From: Diphasiastrum complanatum | Taxonomy: Eukaryota; Streptophyta; Lycopodiopsida; Lycopodiales; Lycopodiaceae | NCBI GenBank assembly: GCA_029204225.1 | Contig: CM055096.1 | Coordinates: forward strand, 64,345,370 to 64,409,369 | Length of the DNA: 64,000 nt | Direction: 5' to 3' | In this document: positions 1 to 11,760 of the stretch, in pieces | Layout of the letters: each line of letters begins with the position of its first letter | How positions within the stretch are numbered: the stretch's first letter is position 1 | The notes under the pieces: model-generated | Seen by the model: only the letters and a program-made list of their open reading frames with translations | Database searches by the model: none | Told to the model about the DNA's origin: nothing | Translations under genes and position numbers: made by a program

Positions 1-455
1 CTTCTGGTTGAAGTCTTTGGCTCTGAGATTTGACTTTGTGTCGGCTGCTCCTGAGTGCAGCTTCTTTCTCTTCTTCTGGATCTGACTGTACAGAGTGACT
101 ACTAGAAGAAATTGAAATAGTCTTTTGATATGTATCAGTGGTCGGGACAAAAATGGTAGACTGCATCTTGTCCTTGCCCTTCAAATCAATAAACTGATCT
201 TCAACGAAAATCACATCCTTGTTAGTAAAAACTTTACAGGTCTCTATATTGTACAGTCTATACATTCCATTAGATGAAAATTCATTCAAAAATAGTTTTG
301 AATGAATTTTCATCTAATTTTTTTTTTCTGTTGTCCTTTGGGACACGAGCATAGGCAGCAGTACATTTGAATACTCTCAAATGTTTCAATGAATGTTTGG
401 ATCATGTCCAGACTTCATGAGGGGTTTTGCTGTCAGGGAGGCCTTTAGTTATACA

Positions 456-719
456 TCAGTTCTGCACATAAGTCGTTGTTGAAACAACATATTGCCAGAA
501 TGATTTGGGCAACGAAGCATGAGTTATCACGCATTTGGCAGACTCGGCTAAGGTTCTGTTCTTCCTTTCTGCTAGTTCATTCGACTGTGGAGAATAGGAA
601 GCAACAAATTGTTGCTCGATGCCATTGGCTGAGCAATAGTCTTTGAACTCATTTGAGATGTATTCACCGTCTCTGTCACTCCTAAATTTTGATTTTCTTG
701 CATGTCTAGAACTCAACAT
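456..719 (-). pseudogene. copia-1 integrase core fragment
   Basis: This 87-residue open stretch carries the second half of a copia integrase catalytic core: the RSDRDGEYIS segment with the second catalytic Asp, then SPQSNELAERKNRTLAES with the catalytic Glu about 35 residues later. The rest of the integrase lies in other frames on either side. In an intact element the enzyme joins retroelement cDNA to the chromosome. Residue SNE stands where the family usually has SNG. The first catalytic Asp is not in this open stretch, so this is a fragment of a dead gene. Confidence 0.85.
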
Positions 720-983
720 TTTCTTTGTATTTCTTGAAGAATTGGAAGGCTTCAGATTTGTGCTTCAGAAAATATACAACGGTCCTTTTGGAATAGTCAT
801 CTATGAAAGTAATAAAGAATTTAGCACCAAGCGGTGATGGCGTTTGCATTGGGCCACATATATCAGTATGTACAATGTCTAGCAAATATTTATGTATATG
901 TTCTTGATTTGACCTAAATGGCCTTCTTGCCTGCTTTTCTATAATACAACTCTGGTAGACAAGAGGGTTGATAATTCGATAGT

Positions 984-1484
984 CTAAATCGAGAACTGAG
1001 AACCTCTAGACATGTTACCTATTGATACATGATTAAGGTGACCAAGTCTATAATGCCAAATTAATTCTTTATTGACAGATGTTGAACTACTTAAAGCACA
1101 ATCAGTTACAGAGTTACAATGACTAAGCCTATAGAGATATCCTTGTCTCTTTTTGAGTGCAAGAATCCTCTTGCTTTTATCAAGAATTCGATGGAAATCT
1201 ACATGAAACTCTACCTTATGTCCTAAGTTTGTTATTTGACTGATTGACAACAGATTTGTAGTCAGGTTTGGGACATACAATACATTTGGTATCAGTTTAA
1301 ATAGTCCATTCTGAAAATTAAGTCTAACAGTACCTTCACCTTCAATTCTGTGTGAGTTGTTGTCTCCAAGGTGAACAAATTTCTTGGTGCTGTAGGTTGA
1401 TAGTCGATAAACCATTCTTGATGGCTTGTCATGTGTTACGTTGCTCCAGAGTCGAGGATTGTTCGACACTGTGATGGTCACCAT
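984..1484 (-). pseudogene. copia-1 protease end and gag-pre-integrase domain
   Basis: The sequence includes HLGDNNSHRIEGEGTVRL and VLYVPNLTTNLLSISQ, the conserved stretch after the copia aspartic protease. It then runs to IWHYRLGHLNHVSIGNMSRG, the HxxxGH start of the gag-pre-integrase zinc-binding domain. The protease active site DSGAT lies just upstream in another frame (about 1445-1470) and is followed by a stop (TAA) where related proteins have Gln. The polyprotein is therefore broken here by a frameshift and a nonsense change. Confidence 0.85.
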
Positions 1485-1701
1485 GAAGGCTTCCTACTCG
1501 TTGTCATCGTCTTCTTGGATCTTCTGCTTTGTGTTTGCTGCATCGCTTGTTGATCCGGCTGCTTCTTCTTGTCGTTGTTGAATTTCAAGATCCAACAGTT
1601 CCGGATTTTGTAGTTCGTCCTCTTGCAATACTTGCTAAATAGTCTCTTCTTGTTCTAAACAAGTTGCTGATTTTGGGCCTTCTATGATTGCTGTTGATTT
1701 G

Positions 1702-2349
1702 TCAGATAGCTCTCTTCTTCTGTTTTTTCCTTGTGTTTTTCTTTGAGAATAATGCTTGCAAGTCGTTGATGGAGGACGAGGATGCTCCATTCCTTCTTGT
1801 CTCCTCCTGCATCAACATGATTATGACTCTGGACAATGTTATTTCTGAGTGTGTGGAAATCATCATTACCCAGTCTTCATATGAGGATGGCAGGCTGGAC
1901 AATGAGGTCATTACAACTTTCAGAGTCTTCGATCATTGAACCTATTGCCACCATATGCTCTAACAGAGTTTTATATTGATTAATGTGATTCTGAACAGAA
2001 TCACTTTCTGACATTTTGAGTGAGAAGAACCTTCTCTTCAGATGAAGTGACATCCCTCACTTTGTATAGTATATTCAATATTTTCCAAGTCTCTTTCGAA
2101 GATCGGGCTTGTCTAATGTGGCCAATATGTGTGTCGGAGATGTTAAGGTGATCAAGGAAAAAGCCTTGTCATCCCTAAGCTTCCACTTGGAAATGGCTTG
2201 CTCATCGACATTGGGAAGTAGTTTCGTTTCAACGACTATTTTTCAATGCTCCTTGGCCATCGCTACTACCTCATATTGAATTTTCATAAGTGGTAATTCG
2301 AATCATCGAGTTTGTCTACCATTAGAGCAGACTATGATTGCGAATCCAT
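1702..2349 (-). pseudogene. copia-1 gag remnant (UBN2 type)
   Basis: Minus-strand translation gives pieces of a UBN2-type copia gag: a start MDSQ near 2349, a DKL-SNYHL segment, a coiled segment with SVQNHINQYKTLLEHM, and SLPSSYEDWVMM at 1860-1905. Gag packages the element RNA into cytoplasmic particles. Frame changes and stops are frequent, and the zinc knuckle near 1600 keeps only C-K-x-N-Y-K-I-R-N-C. Its stop at 2284-2286 matches the position of a stop in copia-2. Confidence 0.75.
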
Positions 2350-2492
2350 CTACAAGTTCAGGATGATTGTATGCAAATAGTAGATTATTATGACTAGAAA
2401 CGATTATAACAAGTGTCTACTCTTTATCGGAACAATCGTTTTGATAATGTAAGCTCTGAGTCCGCCGTTAAGAATCAAAGAGTAGAATTACT

Positions 2493-2504
2493 GCTCTGAG
2501 ACCA
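2493..2504 (-). other. copia-1 primer binding site
   Basis: On the minus strand the sequence is TGGTCTCAGAGC, one substitution from the plant retroelement primer site TGGTATCAGAGC, which pairs with the 3' end of initiator tRNA-Met. It directly follows an LTR ending CCCAACA, so it fixes the LTR boundary at 2504/2505. Confidence 0.85.
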
Positions 2505-3380
2505 TGTTGGGATTCTACGATATGTCGTGGCACAGCAGAGGCATGCGTGCGGAATTCTTGGTGCATGTAACTATGTATATTGGATTCAGATTGACTTCGA
2601 CAGATCGAAGTCTGAGCTACTTGATCACAGCTTCGAAGTCATTGGATTGACACAATCAATTCCATAGCCATGCACGAATTAACTGGGTTTTGGATTTAGC
2701 TTTGCGGAAGCGTATTAGATGTGGAAACTAGAGCGATAAATCGACACATGCTGTCAGTCATATGAATACAATTTAATCTACGCATAAGTTTATCTGCATG
2801 CAAGAAGCAATTTGAGCATGAATAAAAATGAGCATTCAATCACAGATTATTCAATTGTGATAAAAATACAATCTGAATGCAGACAAAAAAATACAAACAG
2901 AGTCACATTCTTCCTCAATCAGTAGTCTGTAATAACAGAAAGAAAGAACAAAACAATTGTGCTCTGGATGTTTGATTGATCGACTTGATAGATAATTGAG
3001 CTAAGCGATCTCTTCTTGCCTAACCTAGCAACTGACAAATTGTCGATATATACACATGGCTAATTAATTAAAAGAATACTTAATTTGTAATTTAAAGTAC
3101 AGTTGAAAAGTAAAATACAGTACTAGAAAGCACCATAAAGCATAACCACTTTCAAGACGTCCAGCTGATATCTGCCACCATACCTTCGGTCAGTATCTTA
3201 ATGTGAGAGAGTATGTGCGGTCGCGATGAAGGTAATGATGAGTCACCGATTGTTTGAGTCAACTTTTGGAGTGGATATTGACATACGAGTAATTAGTGAA
3301 GTCAAACTGTCGATGTTGGATGTCCCCGATGAATAGTCAAATGAGTTGATGTGACCGACGAATAGTCAGGGCAATTTACA
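2505..3380 (-). repeat. copia-1 5' LTR (right edge uncertain)
   Basis: The LTR starts on the plus strand with TGTTGGGATT at 2505, immediately beside the primer site. Its other end is not clearly marked. I place it near 3380 because spaced GACGAATAGTCA-type motifs end there and the base composition changes. Segments of 2540-2680 resemble 59,800-59,930, including the shared CTTCGAAGTCATT, so a related LTR sits at the far end of the window. No open reading frame of note lies inside. Confidence 0.6.
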
Positions 3381-4650
3381 TGGCTAATATTTTACGGTTA
3401 TATAATTACAATTTACAACAAAATTGTACATATAAAAAGAATGCATGTACTATAAAATTTAATAGGCACTAGGAACTTTGAGCTTGCTTATAACTTCGTT
3501 GTAATTTTCACTTGCAAGAAAACTCCGTATCTCTTTCAACAACCATTTAGAACATAGAGCTCTAATTTACTGGTTTACTAGAAACCAATCTAGTGTATAT
3601 AGCTCTTCAATGGACCCAAATAGAGAATATAGAGCAATAGAGGCCATATATATAACTTGGGAGATTTACATATCAATTTCTGTAAAATTTAAAATGGAGC
3701 CAACGAGCATTTGTGAGGATCAATTATGCTCTCATATATTTGGCAAAAAGAGAACTTGTCTTGCAACAATATTTCATTAAGACAGGAAGATATATTTCGT
3801 CTATTGGTGTACAATCTACACTTGTTAATCGATACCTCCTTACATAGTTGAGGATGACATCTTAAAAAGGACTACTTGCATACATGCAAAGGGACTCGTT
3901 CAAATGATATTTAAACTACATTCTTCCTAATAGGGGAATTCACATGATATTGGAAATATTGCCTCCCAATCAATCCCAAAGGATAGTTCACATGGATTAA
4001 AGAGCAAACCTACCAATTTGGGTACTTTGCTCTTATGGCCCCCCCAACCAGGCAATTGGCATGGAATTGAAAGGCTTGTATCCCAACCATGAGAGTTCAC
4101 ATAAATTGAAAACCTTGTCCCCTATAGAAGGTAGTTCACACCATATGTTAGGACATATTGCTATTGCAGGAATGAAAGCGGGCTGGGTTGTGTGAAGGAT
4201 CACTGACATTTATTAGCATGCTCGAAATCACTAAGCCAAGCAACAATCGAGCCTCAATAACAAATGGGCTGCTCTCAGATACACTATCAAAAACATCCCC
4301 ACAAATTGTATTTGTACAGAGAGATGCTGAGCAGGTGGTTGAATCTAGGCAAGAAAATTTCATGGTTAAAAGAGGTAACGTCTGTCAAGTATTACAAGGA
4401 TTTAGATTGCCAAACATTTAGCACAACATCCTGTCCTTTTCACACCAAAACTCATCAGGTAGAATGCCACCATTACGGTGGAACGATTCCAGAACAAGCA
4501 TTCACAAATTTGAGGTACAGATTGGAGCATTCCACAAAAACAATTTAGGTTTTTGCAGCTAGTTCTGTAGTTCCTATATAAACACATAATAAAGCAGCTG
4601 GGATTGAGATTCATTGATTTAATATATTGAACAAACTATATTCGCAAAAT
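3381..4650. other. unassigned AT-rich stretch with a degenerate short repeat
   Basis: No gene is recognised. Between about 3935 and 4150 a motif of the form GGNAGTTCACATNNATTGAAA recurs five times, at about 3935, 3981, 4051, 4091 and 4130, with spacings of roughly 40-70 bases. Small open frames at 4148-4614 look like chance frames. The downstream (3') flank of the P450 gene would fall at the right of this stretch. Confidence 0.5.
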
Positions 4651-5037
4651 CTCGTCACATTAATGACAATACTACACGGATATAAAAATCAGGATCCAGC
4701 AAATGGTACAAAATATGCATGAAGAACATTTGGCGTCTACAAGAAAAAATATGAAATTTCAAGAAAGACAGCACAAAGTAATAACTCGTTTCAAACTTAA
4801 CGAAACGGTGGTTGTATATATAATGAGGTAATTTCCCCACTGCACAGAATACGTTACATATCGACTCATCATCCGGTTTGGTTATATCCATTAAAACCTC
4901 ACTATTTTCCAAGTTTTGGCTGCTAGAGTACAAAATTTCATCGGAAAAGGAGTGCTTGCCCTCTTGCTGCAAAACTGGGCAATCCGAAACGAGCTCAATG
5001 GGTATTCACAATATCATTTCAAAGCTTGGATCGAGCA

Positions 5038-6804
5038 CTAAAAAGGTAAAGACATCCTTCTCACGGGTCGCACTGATAGTGGAGTCACCATCTCGCATGA
5101 GAGCTTCAAAACTTCAGCCAAGTCCACAGGATCAAGTGGATTTGCGTGCCATTCAAAGTGATGTAGCAGACGAGCAACCCATAGTTGCACCGTGGCCAGT
5201 CCAAGCGCCCGGCCCGGACAGACTCTACGACCAGCTCCGAATGGCGCTAGCCTAAGATCATTACCTCTGATATCAACGTCCATTCCACCTGCGCTGACCA
5301 TAAATCTTTCGGGCTTAAACGAATCTGGATCAGACCATATGTTTGAGTCGTGTGTAATGGCCCACATATTCACCATTGCTGTTGTGCCAGATGGTATACG
5401 ATGGCCTGCAATGGTGACGTCGTGTGTAGCTAGTCGAGACCAGGATAGAAGCGGGCCAGGAGGATGGAGTCGCAGGGTTTCTTTAATCACAGCTTGCAAA
5501 TACGGTAGCTTAGAAATGTCTGATTCTCGAACTCTTCTCTCTACGCCAACCACTGCATCAAGTTCTTTCTGAATCTTTCTCTGGATTTCAGGATGCAATA
5601 CGAGCTCAGCAAGAATCCACTCCGTCAGAATTGCAGTTGTATCGGTACCTCGAAAAATCATTTCCTGCAGTTACACTAGCATCAGTACAAATGCCTACAA
5701 GCTGAAGTCGAAGTACGATAAATTGTTGAACACTTAAAAACGACAAATTCAACAGATGAGCTTCAACAGTAAAGGAGCACAACTCACCCAAAGAACAGCT
5801 ATCATATCCGAATCTTGAATCTTGTCTTCGCTATTGAAAGACAGCAGAACGTCGACAAAATCTGATTCAGTATTATCTGTCTTTGCGTGCTGCCTATGTT
5901 CATCTATTATATCCTGAACAAAAGCATTCACTCTTGGCACAAGCTTTGCACAGCGATTTAGAATTTTTTGTGGATCTACTGCCTGTAAAATCGGAAGGTG
6001 ATCCGCCCAATTAAAAGCACCTAAAAGATCAAAACCTTCTCTCACCATATCTTGCAGAGATCCTGCTTCCCGAGAATTTGACCCAAATTCGTATCTCTTA
6101 CCGAAAACACTTCCCATAATATTGTTCAAGGAGGCCCTCTGCAAAACAGAACGTATATGTACGCATCCATTACCAGAAGCTGCATTGCATTCTAGAGTCT
6201 TCAGCATCTCTGAGGTTTCACGCTGACGAAGTTCTTCATGAGCAGCGATCCTCTTGGGAGAAAATAAATGGTTTGCTGCAATCCTTCTAAGGTTACGCCA
6301 GTATTCTCCGTAAGGTGCAAACCCAATGGCACGCCCAAAGAGAAGCTGCTGAGCAGATTGCTTTAGAGGACGGTCAGCAAAAGCAGGACTGTTCAGCAAT
6401 TCCCTTGCAACCTCTGGAGTAGAAGTGATAACAACTCGCGTATTTCCGAGGCTCAAAGCCATTAAAGATAAACTGTGAGCTCTTGCAAGTTCAGCAAGTC
6501 TCTTGTGAGCCAGCCCTCCCATTTCCATCAAGCTTCCCACAATAGGCCATCCCCTTGGCCCTGGAATGGTTGAGGTGCTTCCACTCAAAGCACCCCAAGC
6601 ACATCCACCCGGCGCTGCCCATCGAACCAAGGCTGCAATGGCGCTGATCATGAACAAAAATCCGTAAGGTGCCCAAGAGCTGGTAATACTCCAAGCTTCC
6701 TCATTACCGGGTGATAATCCTGTATTCCTAGGTAAGAAAGGAACTGCACAAAGCCACCAATCTCCCGAAGAACTGGCAGCTGCATTCATCTCGCTTTTTG
6801 ACAA
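5038..6804 (-). CDS. cytochrome P450, CYP78A-type (two exons: 5788-6804 and 5038-5664)
   Basis: The spliced product is 547 residues, normal for plant A-type P450s anchored in the ER membrane. CYP78A members are heme monooxygenases that promote organ and seed growth; the substrate is not settled. Exon 1 has a hydrophobic N-terminal segment (about residues 45-62), a proline hinge IPGPRG and the CYP78-characteristic [15 protein letters not shown]. Exon 2 has the I-helix FRGTDTT (343-349), K-helix ETLR (401-404), PERF (457-460) and the heme loop [10 protein letters not shown] with the Cys ligand at 488. All key residues are present and no stop interrupts either exon, so the gene looks functional. 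The start is the first Met after an upstream stop; a second Met lies six residues in. It is the only clearly intact multi-domain host gene here. Subfamily assignment is from remembered motifs. Confidence 0.93.
5665..5787 (-). other. P450 intron, 123 bp, phase 0
   Basis: On the minus strand exon 1 ends ...GTTCTTTGG, followed by GTGAGT, and the intron ends CTGCAG before GAAATGATTTTTCGAGG. Splicing joins MIAVLW to [10 protein letters not shown], the usual CYP78 junction just before the I-helix. Reading through instead adds a short tail and a stop, so splicing is required. Confidence 0.93.
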
Positions 6805-7600
6805 ACTTTTGAACGCTTTATTTATCTTAATGCTTCTCCTTTACTATGTTACCTAGTCTCCGAGGATAGCAGTAGATTGCAAAAGATTAAACTGCTTCTA
6901 TTACGTAAAAACAGTTATTGAATTCTATAGAACAGCTGAGGTACATAAAGAGAATCAGAAAGGAGCTGTTGACAACTATGAGCTTTTGCAGCTCGGAAAT
7001 ACGCCTACACGTTCATGCTAAAGTAGAAAGCTGCCTAGTCAGCTAACTCGAGGGATTCTTAGACCAAAAAAGGTAACAACAGAAGGATTTGCGATCTAGA
7101 GCCCAGAAAAGCCCAAAAGAGCAACGGAGCTGGAAAGCAAAGGCAAGCAAAAAGCACAAGAACAAGGTCAAGTAGCAGCACAGCTCCGGAGGCAAAGAAA
7201 CAACAACGAACGAGGGATGTTTGCGAAGGTATGGATAGATGAAGAATAACTGCAATCAGCAGAAAGCCAAAAAGTGATTGAAGATTCACAAGCAAAAGGG
7301 AAAAGGCGCCAGTGACTGAATGAGAACAACAGTCACGACTCACACTCCCTACCGTCGACGATGCGAGCGTGAAGGTACATAAGACTACAAGATACTTCAA
7401 TACCACAAACAAGACATATCATTTATAGATATGGAGATGCCCACCAAAAACCAAGGATCGCGACCAAAAGCTAAAAGGCGAGAGAGAGATAGCGAGAGAG
7501 AGAGAGAGAGAAAGGGGTGGAGGGTTTATGGGGTGAGCTGACGGCTTAGATGCTTGCCAGGTGGCTTCATGCCACGTGGGGTGATTTGAGTGGTCACTCT
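6805..7600 (-). promoter_or_regulatory. P450 upstream region with a CT-rich tract
   Basis: Upstream of the P450 start the sequence is of mixed composition, with a run of GA dinucleotides at about 7474-7514 that reads as CT repeats on the gene's strand. Pyrimidine patches near transcription starts are common in plant promoters. I cannot place a TATA box or transcription start with confidence. Short open frames here (7043-7412) look like chance frames. Confidence 0.4.
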
Positions 7601-8345
7601 GGAGCACGTGTCAAGATCTGAAGGTGGATGGGGGATCTGACGGTGGCGAGGTGGGGAAAGGTGGGCGAGGGGGGTTTGGGGGGAAGGACGGAGAATCCAG
7701 ATATATGGTGATGGCGATCGAGAGAGAAGGGGGCGGGGGATGATGGATCTTCTTCAGGCCTTCCAGGAGGTAACCGACGGCGCGCGTGAGAGAGGCGGCC
7801 GGCACTGCCCACTGGCCTGGGGCAGCGCCGGCATGGCGGCCGGCTTCGCTTTTCGGAACCAACGGAAGCAGCCATGCCAAGGCCTCGAGGCTCGCCTCCC
7901 TCTCTCTTTCTCGGATCTCCGTCCAGCCAGGCCCCGCGCCCAACCCTCCCCGCCTCCCAGGCCTCCCGTCGCGTCGCGTCGCATCCCGGCGATTCGCCGT
8001 CGCGCCTCCGGGCCGGGGCCTCTCTCATGTGTGTCGCCGCGCTGTCTCTCTCGTGTGTGCGCCTGTCTCACGCCGTCGCGCGCCGCCGCCAGCTCCCAAC
8101 AACGACAACTCACTCGCACTTCCATTTTTTCTCTCCCAACTGGACGCCAAACTAACGTCCGTCATGAATGAATGCGATCCGACGAGACGAGGACTGATGA
8201 GGCGTGAGTTATCGCCGGCGGACTGACTGGAGTGGCGCTACTAGGCTTGGCGGCTTTTTACCGGCTACACGACCCAGGGCCCCGGCTCCGGAGCGATCCC
8301 GCCCGGGAAAGCTGTAACGGCCGCCGCAGTAACGGCACCGGCCAG
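7600..8345. other. GC-rich CpG-dense island upstream of the P450 gene
   Basis: This stretch is far richer in G, C and CpG than the rest of the window and is sharply bounded by AT-rich DNA at about 8420. Overlapping frames of 90-146 codons occur on both strands, which is what high GC alone produces. None has a recognisable domain; they are rich in Arg, Pro and Ser. It could be a distal promoter, a 5' exon of the P450 transcript or of a divergent transcript. No product is called. Confidence 0.5.
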
Positions 8346-8619
8346 ATTACTGCGAGAAAAGATTTGGTGGCAGAAGAAGAAAAGGAAAAGGATGTCATAA
8401 ATAAAGGACCTCAGGTTGGCATTTAATATATTTAATTAACCCTCGCTATATTTTCGCCTGAATTAAAACTAAAATAAACAGCCTTATTAATTAGAATTAT
8501 CAACAATAATACCACCTAAGTAAAAGGATTAACAGCTTAGCGGCTGGGGCCTGCCACCTGCTCCCTCACCCTGCCCACTGCCTACTACTGCTTGCAGCCT
8601 TGCACCTACTTCTTGTGAG

Positions 8620-8910
8620 TTTGGACTTAAAAGGGTTTTTTTTTTTTGTTTTTTTTGTTTTTTCCCCCTTTGAGGGCGATGGGGGCCTCGCATCTTGGGA
8701 GCACGGTGGCCCTTTGGCCCCGGTGCCCCCCTGACGACAAGTTTTTTTTTTCTTAAAGATTGGCTGCCCGGACGCCATGTGTCTAGGCAGCCAATGTTTG
8801 TCCCATAAGCATTCCTATCAAATTATGAGGAGGGCATATATATAGAAACTCCCCATAACCTTGCATTTGTGTGTGTGTGTGAGAGGCTGCCCCTGCCCCT
8901 GCCCCTGCCC
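8620..8910. repeat. cluster of simple repeats: poly-T, (GT)n and (GCCCCT)n
   Basis: T-rich homopolymer runs occur at about 8638-8665 and 8740-8755, a GT dinucleotide run at about 8868-8881, and a GCCCCT hexamer repeated about four times at 8888-8910. A TATATATA stretch lies at about 8837-8845. No coding signal is convincing. Confidence 0.7.
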
Positions 8911-9650
8911 CCCGCCACCTTGCACGCTGCCCGGCGCCGCCCTCACGCTGCCCGGTGCCTGCCCGCCCTCCCGGGACCTGCCCTGGCGTCACCCGACAAA
9001 ATTAGACGCCCCGTAATTTTTGACGGGCACTGTGCGGATGACACGCACGGGGGGCATCGGGCCCAAACCCCTCCCTCGCGCGAGCAGTGCTCGTAAGCCC
9101 CAGCGGTGGGGGGGCCATCAAAGCTCATCACCATGCATCAGAAACATCTACTTATTCACGCCATCTTTCTGTCGTTTCTGTTCCCGTGAAAATTTCACAA
9201 ACTTTCTCCTGTGAGAAATGGCTTTCGAGGGCCCTTCTTCCCACCCTCTAAACCCACTCCGAAGCGGCATAGAAGACTGGATCCTGCTTCAAATGTCCGT
9301 TGCAAGGAGAAGAGCTCTTAACTCTTAAAGACAATAGTATGTGTTCATGGTGCGCCCTTGATTAAGGAAGTTTGTGAGAAAGTTAATGTTTAATAGGATT
9401 TATAGTTTGGAAATCCACTTTACAAAATCAAAGGTGGACATGCAACGAAAAAATGCCACTTCTTAATTTTCACCCTCTATCAAGACATACATGCATAGAT
9501 TGGAAAGGCATCATGACACACCGAGATTTTAAAAATTTTACATTGATGATGGGAGTTATGAAAATGATTGTCATTAAGAAAAAAAATTGTAGGAATAATG
9601 ACTAATCATTGGCATCGTTTAGAATAGTTTAGTATTGTTTATTATAAGTT
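8911..9650. other. unassigned spacer, GC-rich then AT-rich
   Basis: The first 200 bases are GC-rich and the remainder is AT-rich. I see no gene, RNA or clear repeat. It lies between the P450 upstream island and the left LTR of the copia element at 9.65 kb. Confidence 0.4.
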
Positions 9651-9988
9651 TGTTAACTTGAGTCTAAAGGGCCATCTAGTTTAGTAGATTGTTAATAATT
9701 AGGATTTTATCTACTCATGGTTGTAATTTCTCATAATTGTTATGATCGTTAGAATAAAAGTAGAACTATTGTGTTACTATACTGTGGGGCCAATCAGTGA
9801 CCAATTAGCCTCGCCATGAGACAAGTCAACGGGACACGCGTCCTGCCAACGACAACCTGGGCCATGCCTGTGTTGCCAAAGAAAAAACTATATGTATAGT
9901 TGTTATGTGATCTTGGTGTGGGAGAGTGCTTTCTAAGTAAATGTTACTGTGTTTCATGATCTGTGTCTTGTTTAGAGCGAATTTTAAC
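9651..9988 (+). repeat. 5' LTR of a plus-strand copia element (approximate)
   Basis: The right edge is set by the primer site starting at 9990. The left edge is proposed at TGTTAACTTG (9651), which is inverted relative to the TTTTAAC at the right end. The 338-bp length is plausible for copia. No second copy is present to confirm it, because the element is truncated at 11,760. Confidence 0.5.
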
Positions 9989-9989
9989 T

Positions 9990-10001
9990 TGGTATTAGAG
10001 C
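9990..10001 (+). other. primer binding site, plus-strand copia
   Basis: TGGTATTAGAGC is one base from the usual initiator tRNA-Met complementary site and sits between the LTR-like block and the gag start at 10,514. Confidence 0.8.
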
Positions 10002-10513
10002 GGTTCATGGAGTGTGCACACAATACAGAGTAGCTATTAAAGAGAGCTTCAGAAAAACGGTTTTCCGAAAGTTCGGGATTTACGACAGCCATAAAGCAAA
10101 AAGTGAAGTATCGGTGCATTGTTTCGGGCATACGGAAGCTTGGCAAGCTCAATACAGGGATTCTTAGCTTGTGCATATTGCAACATATAGTGTCAAAAGC
10201 AAAGATTAACTTCAAGGGACCCGAAGTGTCTTGAAGAGCAAAACAACCTTCAACTTCATTAAAAAATTTCAATTTGAAGGGACCCAAGGCTCAAAATTGC
10301 TTGAAGATTGAAGTTTCCTCACTTTGAAGAAACAATTTATTTTCTAAAAAGGCCCTTATTTCCACCTCCTTTAACCATTTTGGACCAAACAAATGGCTAA
10401 CTGTGGAGAAAGCACTCAGTGGACAACAAAAGTGATTTCACCCCGGTAAATTTGGAGACAGGTTGTGTGCTCAGGTTGAGCCATTCTTGTGATCCTAACT
10501 CATCTATCCAGTA

Positions 10514-11760
10514 ATGACAACTCTAAGCGAGAGTGTCCTCAATGAGTCAAGCAAATTGGAAGGAGCCGACAACTATGCAGCTTGGAAATTCAAACTGAAG
10601 AACATTTTGATGGAAAAAGAGCTTTAGGAGATCGTGACAGGTGAAGAAATAAGGCCAGTAATTGAAGAAGATTAGCGGGCATGTGACAGGAGAAAACAGA
10701 AAGCACAGAATGTCATCAACTTGTCAATCAAAGATGCAATTATTCCCTACATTTCGGATTCAGAAGGACTGAAAGAAACGTGGGATACATTGAAGGCATT
10801 GTTTAAAACAACAAACACATCTTGAATACTATTTCTAAAGACAAAGTTGCATACATTGTGGATGGATGATGGTGCAACTATTGCCGATCACCTACTGAAG
10901 ATCAAAGAGATTTGTGACCAATTAGCAGCAGTTGGAGAGCGAGTACAGGATCGTGAGATTGTGCAGTTGACATTGAATAGTCTGCGTGAGTCACATCATA
11001 TGTTTGTGACGAGTATAGCCACGAGAGAGAACCTTCCAACCTATGAAGAACTAGGTGGATTGCTTTTGCAAGAAGAGCAACGTCAAGAGAACTTGAATCA
11101 TTGTAAAATGGGCTATGATCAAGCTCTTGCAGTTAGAGGACGAGGTGGAAGATTTGGCCGTGGAAGGTATCAATCGAGAGGAGGAAACTCAAGTCGGAGA
11201 TCATTTTAACAATTTCATGAGCAAGGATAGTCCGAATCGAGGCAATTGGAATCAAGGCTGAGGTCAAGTGCACGACTATTCCAAGCAAAATAAACTGGAA
11301 TTTGTAGTTACTACAACAAACCTGGCCATTGGGAGTGTGAATGCTTCAAGAAACAGAAGGAGATAGCACAAAGAAAAGATGGCAAGCGGGCAATTATGCT
11401 GATCAACTTCAATTTGATGATAATCATTATGAAGACAACTATGCTGATCAACATCAATACGATGATGATCAATATGAAGATGATACAGGTGAGAGTTTAA
11501 ACTTGTTCATTACGGAATCAATGACAAGTGATGAAGCCAAGGATACCTGGTACATCGATAGTGGAGCGTCCAAGCACATGGCTTTAAGGAAAGAGTGGTT
11601 TTTAGAACTCAAGGAAATTCACAATGGTGATAAAGTTGGACAAGTCGATGGCCAATTACTATTTGTTAAAGGATTTGGAGTGGTACCAGTGAAGCTAGCC
11701 AGCGGGATGATAACACAGATGAGCAACGTGCAATATGTACCTGACTTAGCTAACAATCTA
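10514..11760 (+). pseudogene. copia gag, zinc knuckle and protease, truncated
   Basis: Gag starts at ATG 10,514 and matches UBN2-type copia gag (LEGADNYAAWKFKLKNIL, then LTLNSLRESHHMFVTSIATR and YEELGGLLLQEEQR). A Gly/Arg-rich RGGRFGRGRYQSRGG tail ends at 11,209. Downstream, in shifted frames, are a CCHC zinc knuckle (YYNKPGHWECEC, about 11,308) and the aspartic protease active site YIDSGASKHM (about 11,552). Stops at 10,625-10,627 (expected Trp), in EED-TAG-RACD, and a TGA near 10,823 (expected Arg) break gag. Coding stops abruptly at 11,760, where another element's LTR begins. The integrase-RT half is not found on the far side. Confidence 0.88.

Larger units (their letters stand above)
1..2504 (-). 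mobile_element. copia-1: internal region of a decayed Ty1/copia retrotransposon
   Basis: Read on the minus strand, the order is primer site (2493-2504), gag, zinc-knuckle remnant, protease, gag-pre-integrase, integrase, and then the linker toward reverse transcriptase, which leaves the window at base 1. This gag-pro-int-RT order is the copia order. Frames shift repeatedly and several stops interrupt it, so it is a non-functional relic. Gag begins near 2349 with MDSQ and has a stop at 2284-2286 where the family usually has Trp after NYHL. The closest relative in the window is copia-2 (23.4-27.4 kb), which shares the gag start and this same stop. Confidence 0.9.

Noticed and set aside
7594-8226. 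Overlapping ORFs of 90-146 codons on both strands
   Set aside because: They arise because GC-rich DNA has few stops. No domain, no agreement between frames and low-complexity Arg/Pro/Ser composition.
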